A stretch of 64,000 nt of DNA, from assembly GCF_041906005.1 (NCBI RefSeq), contig NZ_JAYRJY010000001.1:2356001-2420000 (forward strand), given 5' to 3'. The notes under the pieces were generated by a model. It was not told where the DNA came from, did no database searches, and was given only the letters and a program-made list of their open reading frames with translations. The stretch comes from Ferrovibrio sp041906005 (GTDB lineage Bacteria; Pseudomonadota; Alphaproteobacteria; Ferrovibrionales; Ferrovibrionaceae). This document shows, in pieces, positions 50,636-59,664 of the stretch (its first letter is position 1; each line of letters opens with the position of its first letter). A program made the translations under genes and the position numbers.

Positions 50636-51604
50636 ATGCAAAAACAAGCTGGGCAAAAAGCCGCTGCCGACCCAATTCCGCCGGACTGGCTGCCCGGACT
50701 GCTGGCTGGCGAGCGGGCGGCTCTGGCGCGGGCGATCACGGCGGTGGAAAACGAGACCGACGAGGCCGCCGCCGTGCTGCAGGGCATTCGCAGCCGGCTG
50801 GGCCATGCTCTGGTGGTCGGCTTCACCGGCGCGCCGGGTGCGGGCAAGTCCACTTTGGTCTCCGCCTATGTGGCCGAGCTGCGCCGGCGGGATCTGAGTG
50901 TCGGCGTGGTGGCGGTCGATCCCTCCAGCCCGCTCACTGGCGGCGCCATCCTGGGCGACCGCATCCGCATGGGCCAGCATGCTGGCGATCCCGGCGTGTT
51001 CATCCGCAGCCTCGCCAGCCGCGGCCATCTCGGCGGCCTGTCGCGCACGGCGGCGCGGGTGATCGATGTGTTCGATGCCTCGGGCCGTGACGTGGTGGTG
51101 GTGGAAACCGTCGGCACCGGCCAGTCGGAGGTCGAGATCGCCGAGATCGCCGATGTGCGCGTAGTGGTGAATGCGCCGGGCCTGGGCGACGACGTGCAGG
51201 CGATCAAGGCCGGCATCCTGGAAATCGCCGATATCCTGGTGGTGAACAAGTCGGACCTGCCCTTTGCCGAACGCTCGGCGCGCCAGCTTGCCGCCATGAG
51301 CGCGCAACGGGGGCACGGTCCGGTGCCTGTGCTGCAGACCAGTGCCACGGCCGGCAAGGGTGTGCCGGAACTGGCCGATGCCATCGCCGCCGTGGGCAAG
51401 CGCAAGCGGCCCGATCCGCGCGCCCGCACGCGCCGCCTGCTGCAGAACCTTGTGCTCGACCGCCTGCGCCGCGGCCTGAGCGAATTGCCCGAAACCGATA
51501 TCGACGCGCTGGCCGATGCCGTGCTGGCCGGCCGCAGCGATATCGACACGGCCTTGCTCAAACTCACCGAACTGCTCGTTTCCCGCCTCCCGCAACAGAA
51601 GTGA
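50636..51604 (+). CDS. meaB: methylmalonyl-CoA mutase-associated GTPase MeaB
   Basis: The 322-residue G3E-family GTPase has Walker A GFTGAPGAGKSTLVSA, switch I/II elements VAVDPSSPLTGGAILGDRIR and VVVETVGTGQSEVEIAE, the base-recognition LVVNKSDLP, and the C-terminal region of MeaB/ArgK. It protects and reloads the B12 of methylmalonyl-CoA mutase. No mutase gene is in the window. The aminotransferase gene starts 2 bases after its stop. Confidence 0.93.
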   Translation: MQKQAGQKAAADPIPPDWLPGLLAGERAALARAITAVENETDEAAAVLQGIRSRLGHALVVGFTGAPGAGKSTLVSAYVAELRRRDLSVGVVAVDPSSPLTGGAILGDRIRMGQHAGDPGVFIRSLASRGHLGGLSRTAARVIDVFDASGRDVVVVETVGTGQSEVEIAEIADVRVVVNAPGLGDDVQAIKAGILEIADILVVNKSDLPFAERSARQLAAMSAQRGHGPVPVLQTSATAGKGVPELADAIAAVGKRKRPDPRARTRRLLQNLVLDRLRRGLSELPETDIDALADAVLAGRSDIDTALLKLTELLVSRLPQQK

Positions 51605-51606
51605 TC

Positions 51607-52770
51607 ATGTCAGACGCCCGTATCTGCGAGTCCATTCTCGATCTGCACGGTTCCCGTATTCGTGTCGTCACCCGCGCCTCGGCCGACATCCCTGACATGA
51701 TCAAGCTGTGGTTCGGCGAGGGCGATGAGGCCACTCCGGAATTCGTGCGCAGGGCCGCCGCCGCAGCCCTGGAGAAAGGCGAAACCTTCTACGCGCCCAA
51801 TCGCGGCATCGCGCCGCTGCTGCAGGCGATCAGCGATTACCTGAAGCGCGCCTATGGCGCCGAGATCGGGTCTGATCGCATCGTGGTCACGGCTTCGGGC
51901 ATGAACGCCATCATGATCACCATCCAGTGCCTGATCGAACCGGGTGACAGCGCCGTGGTGGTCGGTCCGATCTGGCCGAATGGTCGCGCCGCCATCAAGG
52001 CGATGGGCGGCGAGCCGCGCGACGTGTTCCTGCAGCCGCAGGATGACGGCCGCTGGAAACTCAACCTGCAGCAGCTGTTCGATGCCTGCGACGAAACCAC
52101 CAGACTGATCATGATCAACAGCCCGGGGAATCCCACCGGCTGGGTGGCCTCCGAGGCCGAGCTGAAGGCGATCCTCGATTTCTGCCGCGAACGAGGCATC
52201 TGGATTCTCTCCGACGAGGTCTATGGCCGCATCATCTATGGCGCTGCGAAACACGCACCCAGCTATTACACGCTGGCACAGCCGGAAGATCCGGTGGTGA
52301 TCGTCAATTCGTTTTCCAAGAGCTGGTCGATGACCGGCTGGCGCCTGGGCTGGATTGTGGCGCCGCCCCGGCTTTGTGCTGCCGTGGAAAAGATGACGGA
52401 ATTCAACATCTCGCATCCCACCACCTTCGTGCAATGGGGCGGCGTGACGGCGCTGAACGAGGGTGACGCCTATATTGAGGGCCTGGTCGAACGCTATGGC
52501 CGCGCCGCCGACATGGTCTACCAGGCGCTGGCGCCGTTGCCGCGCGTGAAGCTGGCCAAACCCGAAGGCGCCTTCTATGCCTTCTTCGCGCTGGACGGCA
52601 TGACCGACAGCCTGAATACCTGTATCGATCTGGCCCGCAAGGCCCGCGTCGGGCTGGCGCCCGGCATCGCTTTCGGGCCGGCGGGCGAAGGGCGCATCCG
52701 GCTTTGTTACGCGGCCTCGCTGCCCAAACTGTCCGAAGCGCTCGAACGGCTGGTGCCGCACCTCAAATAA
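51607..52770 (+). CDS. PLP-dependent class I/II aminotransferase
   Basis: The 387-residue fold-type I enzyme has FYAPNRGIAPLLQAISDYLK, VTASGMNAIMITIQCLIEP, NSPGNPTGWVAS, WILSDEVYGRI and the PLP-Lys in NSFSKSWSMTGWRLGWIVAP. The active-site Arg is in GRIRLCYAAS. It could act on aspartate, aromatic or branched-chain amino acids; the sequence does not decide. The start at 51607 follows meaB by 2 bases and precedes the acyl-CoA dehydrogenase gene by 24. Confidence 0.88.
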   Translation: MSDARICESILDLHGSRIRVVTRASADIPDMIKLWFGEGDEATPEFVRRAAAAALEKGETFYAPNRGIAPLLQAISDYLKRAYGAEIGSDRIVVTASGMNAIMITIQCLIEPGDSAVVVGPIWPNGRAAIKAMGGEPRDVFLQPQDDGRWKLNLQQLFDACDETTRLIMINSPGNPTGWVASEAELKAILDFCRERGIWILSDEVYGRIIYGAAKHAPSYYTLAQPEDPVVIVNSFSKSWSMTGWRLGWIVAPPRLCAAVEKMTEFNISHPTTFVQWGGVTALNEGDAYIEGLVERYGRAADMVYQALAPLPRVKLAKPEGAFYAFFALDGMTDSLNTCIDLARKARVGLAPGIAFGPAGEGRIRLCYAASLPKLSEALERLVPHLK

Positions 52771-52794
52771 AAAAGAAAAGGCGGGAGGAAACGA

Positions 52795-53943
52795 ATGAGG
52801 CTGATCTACGAGACGGACGAGCATCTGCAACTGCGCGAGCAGGTGACGCGTTTCGTCGAACAGGAAGTTCGCCCGCATGGCGCCGCCTGGGAAGAGGCCG
52901 GCATGGTGCCGCGCGCCGTGCTGCGCCAGATGGGTCAACTCGGTTTCTTCGGCATCCGCTATCCGGAAGTCTATGGCGGTAGCGAGCAGGGCGCAGTGGC
53001 GTCGGCGATCCTGGCCGAGGAATGCGGCCGTTCCGGCTTCGGCGGTTTCTCCGCCACCGTGCTGGTGCATACCGACATGGCCTCGCCGCATCTGGCCCAT
53101 GCCGGCAGCAGGCAGCAGCTTGACCGCTGGTTTGCCAAGGTCATCGCCGGCGACCTGATCACGGCGGTGGCGGTCACCGAACCCGATGCCGGCTCGGATG
53201 TGGCCGCCATCCGCACGCGGGCGAAACGCGATGGCGATGCCTATGTGCTGAACGGCAGCAAAATGTTCATCACCAACGGTGTGCATGCTGACCTGTATTT
53301 CGTGGCGGCCAAGACCGATCCGGAGGCGAAAGGCTCGCGCGCCATCTCGATCTTCGCCGTGGAAAAAGGCACGTCGGGTTTCAGCGTCGGGCGCAGTCTC
53401 AGGAAGCACGGCTGGCTCTGCTCGGATACCGCCGAACTGGTCTTCGACAATTGCCGTGTGCCGGTCGAGAACCGTCTGGGCGAGGAAAACCGCGGCTTCT
53501 ATGCCATCATGAAGAATTTCCAGAACGAGCGCCTGGTGCTGGGCGCCATGGCCGTGGGCGAATGCCGCCGGGCCCTGGAGATCACCCGGCAGTATGTGAC
53601 GACCCGCAAGGCTTTCGGCGGGGTGCTGGCCGACAAGCAGGCGATCCGCCAGCGTCTGGCCATGCTGGAGGCGCGCACCGAGGCGGCGCGGCAGTTGGTC
53701 TATCATGCCGCCTGGTCGGTGGATCAGGGCCGGGATGCCGTGCGCGAGGTGTCGATGGTCAAGGCGGTCTGTGGCGAGTTGGTGAATGCCGTGACCTATG
53801 ACTGCCTGCAATTCCATGGTGGCGCCGGTTATCTGCGCGACAGCGAAATCGAGCGCATGGCCCGCGATGCCCGCATTCATCCCATCGGCGGCGGCGCCAC
53901 CGAGGTCATGCTGGAAGAGATCGCCAAACGCTGGCCGGCTTGA
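52795..53943 (+). CDS. acyl-CoA dehydrogenase
   Basis: The 382-residue flavoenzyme has the N-terminal helical domain (LREQVTRFVEQEVRPHGAAW), FAD-binding motifs AVTEPDAGSDVAAIRTRA and MFITNGVHADLYFVAAK, KHGWLCSDTAELVFDNCRVP, and the C-terminal domain with FGGVLADKQAIRQRLAML and FHGGAGYLRDSEIERMARDA. It starts fatty or short branched acyl-CoA oxidation and passes electrons to ETF. GGGAGG precedes the start. It is in the same strand run as meaB, aminotransferase and thiolase. Confidence 0.92.
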   Translation: MRLIYETDEHLQLREQVTRFVEQEVRPHGAAWEEAGMVPRAVLRQMGQLGFFGIRYPEVYGGSEQGAVASAILAEECGRSGFGGFSATVLVHTDMASPHLAHAGSRQQLDRWFAKVIAGDLITAVAVTEPDAGSDVAAIRTRAKRDGDAYVLNGSKMFITNGVHADLYFVAAKTDPEAKGSRAISIFAVEKGTSGFSVGRSLRKHGWLCSDTAELVFDNCRVPVENRLGEENRGFYAIMKNFQNERLVLGAMAVGECRRALEITRQYVTTRKAFGGVLADKQAIRQRLAMLEARTEAARQLVYHAAWSVDQGRDAVREVSMVKAVCGELVNAVTYDCLQFHGGAGYLRDSEIERMARDARIHPIGGGATEVMLEEIAKRWPA

Positions 53944-54035
53944 CGCGCACGTAAAGCTGCCGCTGCGGAATGTTTGCGCCGCAAAAAGATTGGCGCTAGC
54001 GTCTGCGCCATACCGGTATAACGGAGGAAACCAAA

Positions 54036-55220
54036 ATGCGTGAAGCTGTCATCGTCTCCACCGCCCGCACGCCCATCGGCAAGGCCTATCGCGGCGCCTT
54101 CAACAACACCGACGCCGCCAGCCTGGGTGCCCATGCCATCCGCGAGGCGGTGAAGCGTGCCGGCATCGATCCGGGCGAAGTGGACGATGTGGTGATGGGC
54201 GCCGCCCTGCAGCAGGGTTCGACCGGCGGCAATATCGCCCGTCAGTGCGCCGTCGCCGCCGGGCTGCCGGTTTCCGTCGCCGGCATGAGCGTCGACCGCC
54301 AATGCGCCTCGGGCCTGATGGCGATCGCCACGGCCGCCAAGCAGGTGATCCACGACAATGTGCCGATCGCGGTGGGCGGCGGCCTTGAGTCGATCTCGCT
54401 GGTGCAGAACGAGCACATGAATACCTTCCGCGCCCGCGATGAATGGCTGATGAAAAACAAGCCTGACATCTATATGGCGATGATCGATACCGCGGAAGTG
54501 GTGGCTAAGCGTTACGGCGTCAGCCGCGAGGCGCAGGACGCCTATGCGCTGGAAAGCCAGAAGCGCACGGCGGCGGCCCAGGCGGCCGGCAAGTTCGACG
54601 CCGAGATCGTGCCGATGCCGACCAAGATGGCCGTGGTGAACAAGGAGACCAAGGAAGTCTCCTACAAGGAGGTCACGCTGACCAAGGATGAAGGCAACCG
54701 GCCCGAAACGACCCTGGAGAACCTGGCCGCCCTGCAACCGGTGCGCGGACCGGACAAGTTCATCACCGCCGGCAATGCCAGCCAGCTTTCCGATGGCGCC
54801 TCGGCCTGTGTGGTGATGGAGGCGAAGCTCGCCGAGAAGCGCGGCCTGCAGCCGCTGGGCATCTATCGCGGCATGGCGGTGGCCGGCTGCGAACCCGACG
54901 AAATGGGTATCGGCCCGATCTACGCGATCCCCAAGCTGCTGCAGCGTTTCGGCCTGAAGATGGACGATATCGGCCTGTGGGAGCTGAACGAGGCTTTCGC
55001 CGTGCAGGTGCTGTATTGCCGCGACAAGCTCGGCATCCCGAACGAGCGCCTGAACGTGAATGGAGGCGCGATTTCCATCGGCCATCCCTACGGCATGTCG
55101 GGCGCGCGCATGACCGGCCATGCCCTGATCGAGGGTAAGCGCCGCGGCGCAAAATACGTGGTGGTCACCATGTGCATCGGTGGCGGCCAGGGCGGCGCCG
55201 GCCTGTTCGAGGTAGCCTGA
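54036..55220 (+). CDS. thiolase (acetyl-CoA acyltransferase)
   Basis: The 394-residue thiolase has the nucleophilic Cys in MSVDRQCASGLMAIATAA, NVNGGAISIGHPYGMSGARM with the catalytic His, and the second Cys in VTMCIGGGQGGAGLFEVA. The N-terminus VIVSTARTPIGKAYRGAFN is typical. The family spans acetyl-CoA C-acetyltransferase and 3-ketoacyl-CoA thiolase; the sequence does not distinguish them. It fits the acyl-CoA run upstream. GGAGG is 10 bases before the ATG. Confidence 0.92.
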   Translation: MREAVIVSTARTPIGKAYRGAFNNTDAASLGAHAIREAVKRAGIDPGEVDDVVMGAALQQGSTGGNIARQCAVAAGLPVSVAGMSVDRQCASGLMAIATAAKQVIHDNVPIAVGGGLESISLVQNEHMNTFRARDEWLMKNKPDIYMAMIDTAEVVAKRYGVSREAQDAYALESQKRTAAAQAAGKFDAEIVPMPTKMAVVNKETKEVSYKEVTLTKDEGNRPETTLENLAALQPVRGPDKFITAGNASQLSDGASACVVMEAKLAEKRGLQPLGIYRGMAVAGCEPDEMGIGPIYAIPKLLQRFGLKMDDIGLWELNEAFAVQVLYCRDKLGIPNERLNVNGGAISIGHPYGMSGARMTGHALIEGKRRGAKYVVVTMCIGGGQGGAGLFEVA

Positions 55221-55221
55221 C

Positions 55222-55653
55222 CTAACGCAGCGCGTGGCGGCTGAGGACCAGCTCCGCCGCCCCGCCATATCGATATTGCACGATGCCGAATTGGCCATAG
55301 CGCTCTGCCAGTGCTATGGCCTTTTCCGTTTCAAGATCCAGCACGGCGAAGCCTGGTTCCGGCCGCCAGCCATGGCGATCCGGCACGCCCAGATGCGGTA
55401 ACGTGATCAGTCCGCGTGATGCCAGGTCGTGGCGCAGGCGCTGATGCGCGGCCATGTTGCGCGTCACTGGCAGATGCCGGCTGCGTGGATTCCAGGCATT
55501 CAGACAGGTGATGCTGTTTGCATTCATCCGGCGCAGAAACGCATCGGCCTGCGGGCTGGGTTCATCCAGCCGCAGGCCGAGCAGAGCCTGATCGGGCAGG
55601 GTTACCGCATAGGTGGTGGCGCGATAGCCCCGCAATGTCGCGGCATTGATCAC
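55222..55653 (-). CDS. DUF3293 family protein
   Basis: The 143-residue protein shows the DUF3293 pattern: LRGYRATTYAVTLPDQALL, NSITCLNAWNPRSRHLPVTRN, AAHQRLRHDLASRGLIT, GWRPEPGFAVLDLETEKAIA and LAERYGQFGIVQY. The function is unknown. It is convergent with the thiolase gene, a single base apart, and 10 bases after the SYLF gene on the same strand, so the two are probably co-transcribed. Confidence 0.8.
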   Translation of the reverse strand: MINAATLRGYRATTYAVTLPDQALLGLRLDEPSPQADAFLRRMNANSITCLNAWNPRSRHLPVTRNMAAHQRLRHDLASRGLITLPHLGVPDRHGWRPEPGFAVLDLETEKAIALAERYGQFGIVQYRYGGAAELVLSRHALR

Positions 55654-55663
55654 CGGCTCTCGA

Positions 55664-56374
55664 TCAGCGCCCCTCGGCCATGCTCAAGGCCTGGCGCAAT
55701 GCGCTGGTGCCGGGATTGCTGACCGCCTGGTCGTAGAGGATGTTGCGCGGATGCGCCTGGCGGCCGTAATACGCGGTATTGCGGCTGTGGCGCGCGGTGA
55801 TCACCGCGCCTTCCACGGCCACGCCGGCGGCCAGGCCCTTGCTGCGCGAATAGGACAGGATGTCGGCGCCCAGATGCGTGGTGGTGGCGGCTTCCACGCC
55901 CATGCCGATCGGGCCGGCCGCCACGGTGGCGTCGGCGCCCAGCTTGAACTCGTTGCGCAGGATGGCGTCCACCGCCTTGTCGTTCATCAGCAGCAGCATG
56001 ACCTCCGATGCCTCGCCGCCGATCTGCAGACCGATGGAGCCGGCGCCCATGGTGTAGATGGCCGGTTCGCTCCAGCCGGTGCCGGTGCGGGCCAGCAGCA
56101 GGCCCGAGCCGCCTTCGCCGCCGATGATGAAACTGGCCTTCAGCAACTGCGGCACGACGAACACGCCCTTGGCCTTGGCGAGCTGGCGGCGCATGTCGGC
56201 GAATTGCCCGTCGGCGGCGAAGCGGTCGACGGTGATGCGGGCGGCGTCGATGAGGTTCTGGTCTTCCGAGGCCTGGGCCCGCGCTTGGGCCCGGGCCGGG
56301 CTCGACCAGGGCGAAACCAGCATCAGGCCGGCGCTGAAGCCGACGGTCGTCAACAAATGGCGGCGGGTCAACAT
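55664..56374 (-). CDS. SYLF (YSC84-like) lipid-binding protein, Tat-exported
   Basis: The 236-residue protein begins with a twin-arginine signal (LTRRHLLTTVGFSAGLMLVS, cleavage near ARAQ). The SYLF domain follows: ITVDRFAADGQFADMRRQL, AKGVFVVPQLLKASFIIGGE, GSGLLLARTGTGWSEPAIYT, SIGLQIGGEASEVMLLLMND and GVAVEGAVITARHSRNTAYYG. SYLF domains bind phosphoinositides or other lipids in eukaryotes; in bacteria the role is unclear. The start at 56374 gives the Tat motif at the N-terminus. Confidence 0.88.
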   Translation of the reverse strand: MLTRRHLLTTVGFSAGLMLVSPWSSPARAQARAQASEDQNLIDAARITVDRFAADGQFADMRRQLAKAKGVFVVPQLLKASFIIGGEGGSGLLLARTGTGWSEPAIYTMGAGSIGLQIGGEASEVMLLLMNDKAVDAILRNEFKLGADATVAAGPIGMGVEAATTTHLGADILSYSRSKGLAAGVAVEGAVITARHSRNTAYYGRQAHPRNILYDQAVSNPGTSALRQALSMAEGR

Positions 56375-56521
56375 GGGATGTCCCTTTCCGGGTTGGCAAA
56401 GCGATAATCGCAATATATTGCTTCGGCCACGGCATTGCACCTCCACTGCTGGGGCATGCCGTGGGTTGTTGGGAGCCTACCCCACCCCTAGACTGTGGCG
56501 GCATTGTGAAACGGAGGCGGC

Positions 56522-56800
56522 ATGTCGAAGGCGAAGGACGCGGCGGAAAACGCCCCCGAGGCCATTCCCGCCGATATCGCGGCTTTGAGCTTCGAGGCGG
56601 CCCTGAAAGCCCTGGACGAGATCGTGACCAGGCTGGAAAGTGGCCGGGTCGACCTTGAGGAATCGATTGCCCTCTATGGTCGCGGCGCGCTGCTCAAGCG
56701 CCATTGCGAGGCCAAGCTGAAGGCCGCGGAAGAAAAGATCGAGAAGATCGTGGTCGGCGCCGACGGCCAGCCCGGCGCCCAGCCCTTCAAGGCCGACTGA
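56522..56800 (+). CDS. xseB: exodeoxyribonuclease VII small subunit
   Basis: The 92-residue protein has the XseB core SFEAALKALDEIVTRLESGR and VDLEESIALYGRGALLKRHCEAKLKAA-type helices. It stabilises XseA in the nuclease that degrades single-stranded DNA. It starts the operon with ispA one base after its stop, the classic xseB-ispA-dxs order. xseA is not in the window. Confidence 0.94.
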   Translation: MSKAKDAAENAPEAIPADIAALSFEAALKALDEIVTRLESGRVDLEESIALYGRGALLKRHCEAKLKAAEEKIEKIVVGADGQPGAQPFKAD

Positions 56801-56801
56801 C

Positions 56802-57719
56802 ATGAACGAGTCGCCGCCGGCGGCCCTCGCGGCGGCCATGCGGGATGTAGCGGCGGCCGTCGAGGCCGAACTCGATCGCCTGCTTCCCGCACCCCAAGGA
56901 CCGACGACGCGGCTGGACCAAGCCATGCGCTACGCCACGCTGGGTGGCGGCAAGCGGCTGCGCGCCCTGCTGGCGGTGGCGGGCGGCGACCTGTTCGGGG
57001 CGCCGCGCCAGGGCAGCCTGCGCGTGGCGGCCGCCATCGAGATGCTGCATGCCTATTCGCTGATCCATGACGACCTGCCCTGCATGGACGACGACGATCT
57101 GCGCCGCGGCAAACCGACCGTGCACAAGGCTTTCGATGAGGCCGCCGCCGTGCTGGCGGGCGACGGGCTGCAGGCCCTGGCGTTTGAAATGCTAGCCGAT
57201 CCCGCCACCCATGCCGAGGCTGCGGTGCGCGCGGAACTGACGCTCGGGCTGGCCCGGGCGGCCGGCCCGCGTGGCATGGTCGGCGGTCAGGCCATCGACC
57301 TGGCGGCCGAAACCCGTACGGCGGCCGGCCGGCCGCTGGATTACGCCGAGATCGCCCATCTGCAGGCGCTGAAGACCGGCGCCCTGATCGCGTTCGCCGC
57401 CGAATCCGGGGCGATCCTGGGGCGAGCGTCATTGGAAGATCGGGCGGTTCTGCGCGATTATGCCGTGGATCTGGGGCTCGCCTTCCAGATCGCGGACGAT
57501 ATCTTGGATCATGAAGGCTCGGCCGCCGAACTGGGCAAGGCGGTGGGCAAGGATGCCGGGGCCGGGAAGGCGACCTTTGTCGGCCTGCTGGGCCTGGAAG
57601 GAGCCAAAGCCAAGGCTCGCGCGTTAACCAGTTCGGCCCAGGGCCGCCTAGGCCGTTTCGGCCCGGCCGCCAAGGTTTTACAGGAGCTGGCGGAGTTTGT
57701 TATAACCCGCCGCTCGTGA
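56802..57719 (+). CDS. ispA: polyprenyl (farnesyl/geranylgeranyl) diphosphate synthase
   Basis: The 305-residue enzyme has the first Asp-rich motif LIHDDLPCMDDDDLRRGKPT and the second FQIADDILDHEG, plus GGGKRLRALL and a GQAIDL segment. The positions before the first motif favour a short chain product (C15). It joins IPP units to make farnesyl diphosphate for ubiquinone, undecaprenyl and hopanoid pathways. dxs follows 16 bases later. Confidence 0.94.
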   Translation: MNESPPAALAAAMRDVAAAVEAELDRLLPAPQGPTTRLDQAMRYATLGGGKRLRALLAVAGGDLFGAPRQGSLRVAAAIEMLHAYSLIHDDLPCMDDDDLRRGKPTVHKAFDEAAAVLAGDGLQALAFEMLADPATHAEAAVRAELTLGLARAAGPRGMVGGQAIDLAAETRTAAGRPLDYAEIAHLQALKTGALIAFAAESGAILGRASLEDRAVLRDYAVDLGLAFQIADDILDHEGSAAELGKAVGKDAGAGKATFVGLLGLEGAKAKARALTSSAQGRLGRFGPAAKVLQELAEFVITRRS

Positions 57720-57735
57720 CACGATTGGATCAGTA

Positions 57736-59652
57736 ATGATCAGCAACCGCACACCCCTGCTGGATACGGTGCGGACGCCGGCCGATATCCGGCAGTTCGA
57801 CATCGACCAGCTCAAGCAGCTCGCCGACGAGGTGCGCCGCGAGATGATCGACGCCGTCTCGGTGACGGGCGGTCATCTCGGCGCGGGCCTTGGCGTGGTC
57901 GAACTGACCGTGGCTGTGCATCACGTGTTTGCCACGCCGGACGACAAGCTGATCTGGGATGTCGGCCATCAGGCCTATCCTCACAAGATTCTCACCGGCC
58001 GGCGCGACCGCATCCGCACGCTGAGGCAGGGCGGTGGCCTGTCGGGTTTCACCCGCCGTTCGGAAAGCGAATACGATCCCTTTGGCGCCGCGCATTCCTC
58101 CACCTCGATCTCCGCCGGCCTCGGCATGGCAGTGGGCCGTGATCTGAAGCATGGCAGCAACAACGTCATTGCCGTGATCGGCGATGGCGCGATGTCGGCC
58201 GGCATGGCCTATGAGGCCATGAACAACGCCGGTTCGATGGATTCACGCCTGATCGTGATCCTGAACGACAACGACATGTCGATCGCGCCGCCGGTCGGCG
58301 CGATGAGCGCCTATCTGTCGCGGCTGCTGTCCTCGCGCTCCTATATGGGCCTGCGCCAGCTCGCCAAGCAGCTCGGTCACAAGATCCTGCCCAAGGGGCT
58401 GGCGACGGCGGCCGAGAAGGCCGAGGAATATGCGCGCGGCATGGTCACCGGCGGCACGCTGTTCGAGGAACTGGGCTTCTATTACGTCGGTCCGGTCGAC
58501 GGCCATAATCTCGAGCACCTCGTGCCGGTGCTGAAGAATATCCGCGACAATGACAAGACCGGCCCGGTCCTGATCCATGCCGTGACGCAGAAGGGCAAGG
58601 GCTACGGTCCGGCCGAAGCGGCAGACGACAAGTATCACGGCGTCTCGAAATTCGATGTCGTCACCGGCGCCCAGGCCAAGCCCAAGGCCGGGCCGCCCAG
58701 CTATACCAAGGTGTTCGCCCAGAGCCTGATCGCCGAGGCCGAGCGCGACGACAAGATCGTGGCGGTTACGGCCGCGATGCCGTCGGGCACCGGGCTCGAT
58801 CTCTTCGCCCAGCGTTTCCCTGATCGCTGCTTCGATGTCGGCATCGCCGAGCAGCACGCCGTCACCTTTGCCGCCGGCATGGCCTGCGAGGGCTTCAAGC
58901 CCTTCTGCGCGATCTATTCCACCTTCCTGCAGCGCGCCTATGACCAGGTGGTGCACGACGTGGCGATCCAGAAGCTGCCGGTGCGCTTCGCCATCGACCG
59001 CGCCGGACTGGTCGGCGCCGATGGCGCGACCCATGCCGGCAGCTTCGATATCGCCTATCTGGGCTGCCTGCCCGACATGGTGCTGATGGCAGCATCTGAC
59101 GAAGCCGAGCTGATGCACATGGTGGCCACGGCGGCCGCGCTGGATGATCGTCCCTCCGCGTTCCGCTATCCGCGCGGCGAGGGGCTGGGTCTCACGCTGC
59201 CCGGTCGCGGCTCGATCTTGCCGCTGGGCAAGGGCCGCGTGCTGCGCGAGGGCAGCTCGATCGCCATCCTCTCCTTCGGTGCGCGTCTGGCCGAGGCGAT
59301 GAAAGCCGCCGATGATCTGGCCGCACGCGGCCTGACCGCCACGGTGGCCGATGCGCGGTTCTGCAAGCCGCTGGATACCGATCTGGTGCGCCAGCTCGCC
59401 CGCCATCACGAGGTGCTGATCACCATCGAGGAAGGCTCGGTCGGCGGTTTCGGCAGCCATGTGCTGCAGTTCCTGAGCCATGACGGCCTGCTCGATCACG
59501 GCCTGAAGATCCGGCCGATGGTGCTGCCGGATATCTTCATCGACCACGACACGCCGGCGAAGCAATACGATATCGCGGGGCTGAACGCGCCGCAGATCGT
59601 CGCCATGGCGCTTTCGGCTCTTGGCCGCTCCGACCTCTCCGTCCGCGCATAA
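57736..59652 (+). CDS. dxs: 1-deoxy-D-xylulose-5-phosphate synthase
   Basis: The 638-residue TDP enzyme starts the MEP isoprenoid pathway from pyruvate and glyceraldehyde-3-phosphate. Seen are the TDP-Mg motif VIGDGAMSAGMAYEAMNNAG with NDNDMSIAPPVGAM, GHNLEHLVPVL, the catalytic Glu/His region DVGIAEQHAVTFAAGMACEG, and RYPRGEGLG. Length is normal. It follows ispA in the same operon. Confidence 0.96.
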   Translation: MISNRTPLLDTVRTPADIRQFDIDQLKQLADEVRREMIDAVSVTGGHLGAGLGVVELTVAVHHVFATPDDKLIWDVGHQAYPHKILTGRRDRIRTLRQGGGLSGFTRRSESEYDPFGAAHSSTSISAGLGMAVGRDLKHGSNNVIAVIGDGAMSAGMAYEAMNNAGSMDSRLIVILNDNDMSIAPPVGAMSAYLSRLLSSRSYMGLRQLAKQLGHKILPKGLATAAEKAEEYARGMVTGGTLFEELGFYYVGPVDGHNLEHLVPVLKNIRDNDKTGPVLIHAVTQKGKGYGPAEAADDKYHGVSKFDVVTGAQAKPKAGPPSYTKVFAQSLIAEAERDDKIVAVTAAMPSGTGLDLFAQRFPDRCFDVGIAEQHAVTFAAGMACEGFKPFCAIYSTFLQRAYDQVVHDVAIQKLPVRFAIDRAGLVGADGATHAGSFDIAYLGCLPDMVLMAASDEAELMHMVATAAALDDRPSAFRYPRGEGLGLTLPGRGSILPLGKGRVLREGSSIAILSFGARLAEAMKAADDLAARGLTATVADARFCKPLDTDLVRQLARHHEVLITIEEGSVGGFGSHVLQFLSHDGLLDHGLKIRPMVLPDIFIDHDTPAKQYDIAGLNAPQIVAMALSALGRSDLSVRA

Positions 59653-59664
59653 AGCAGGTTGGTC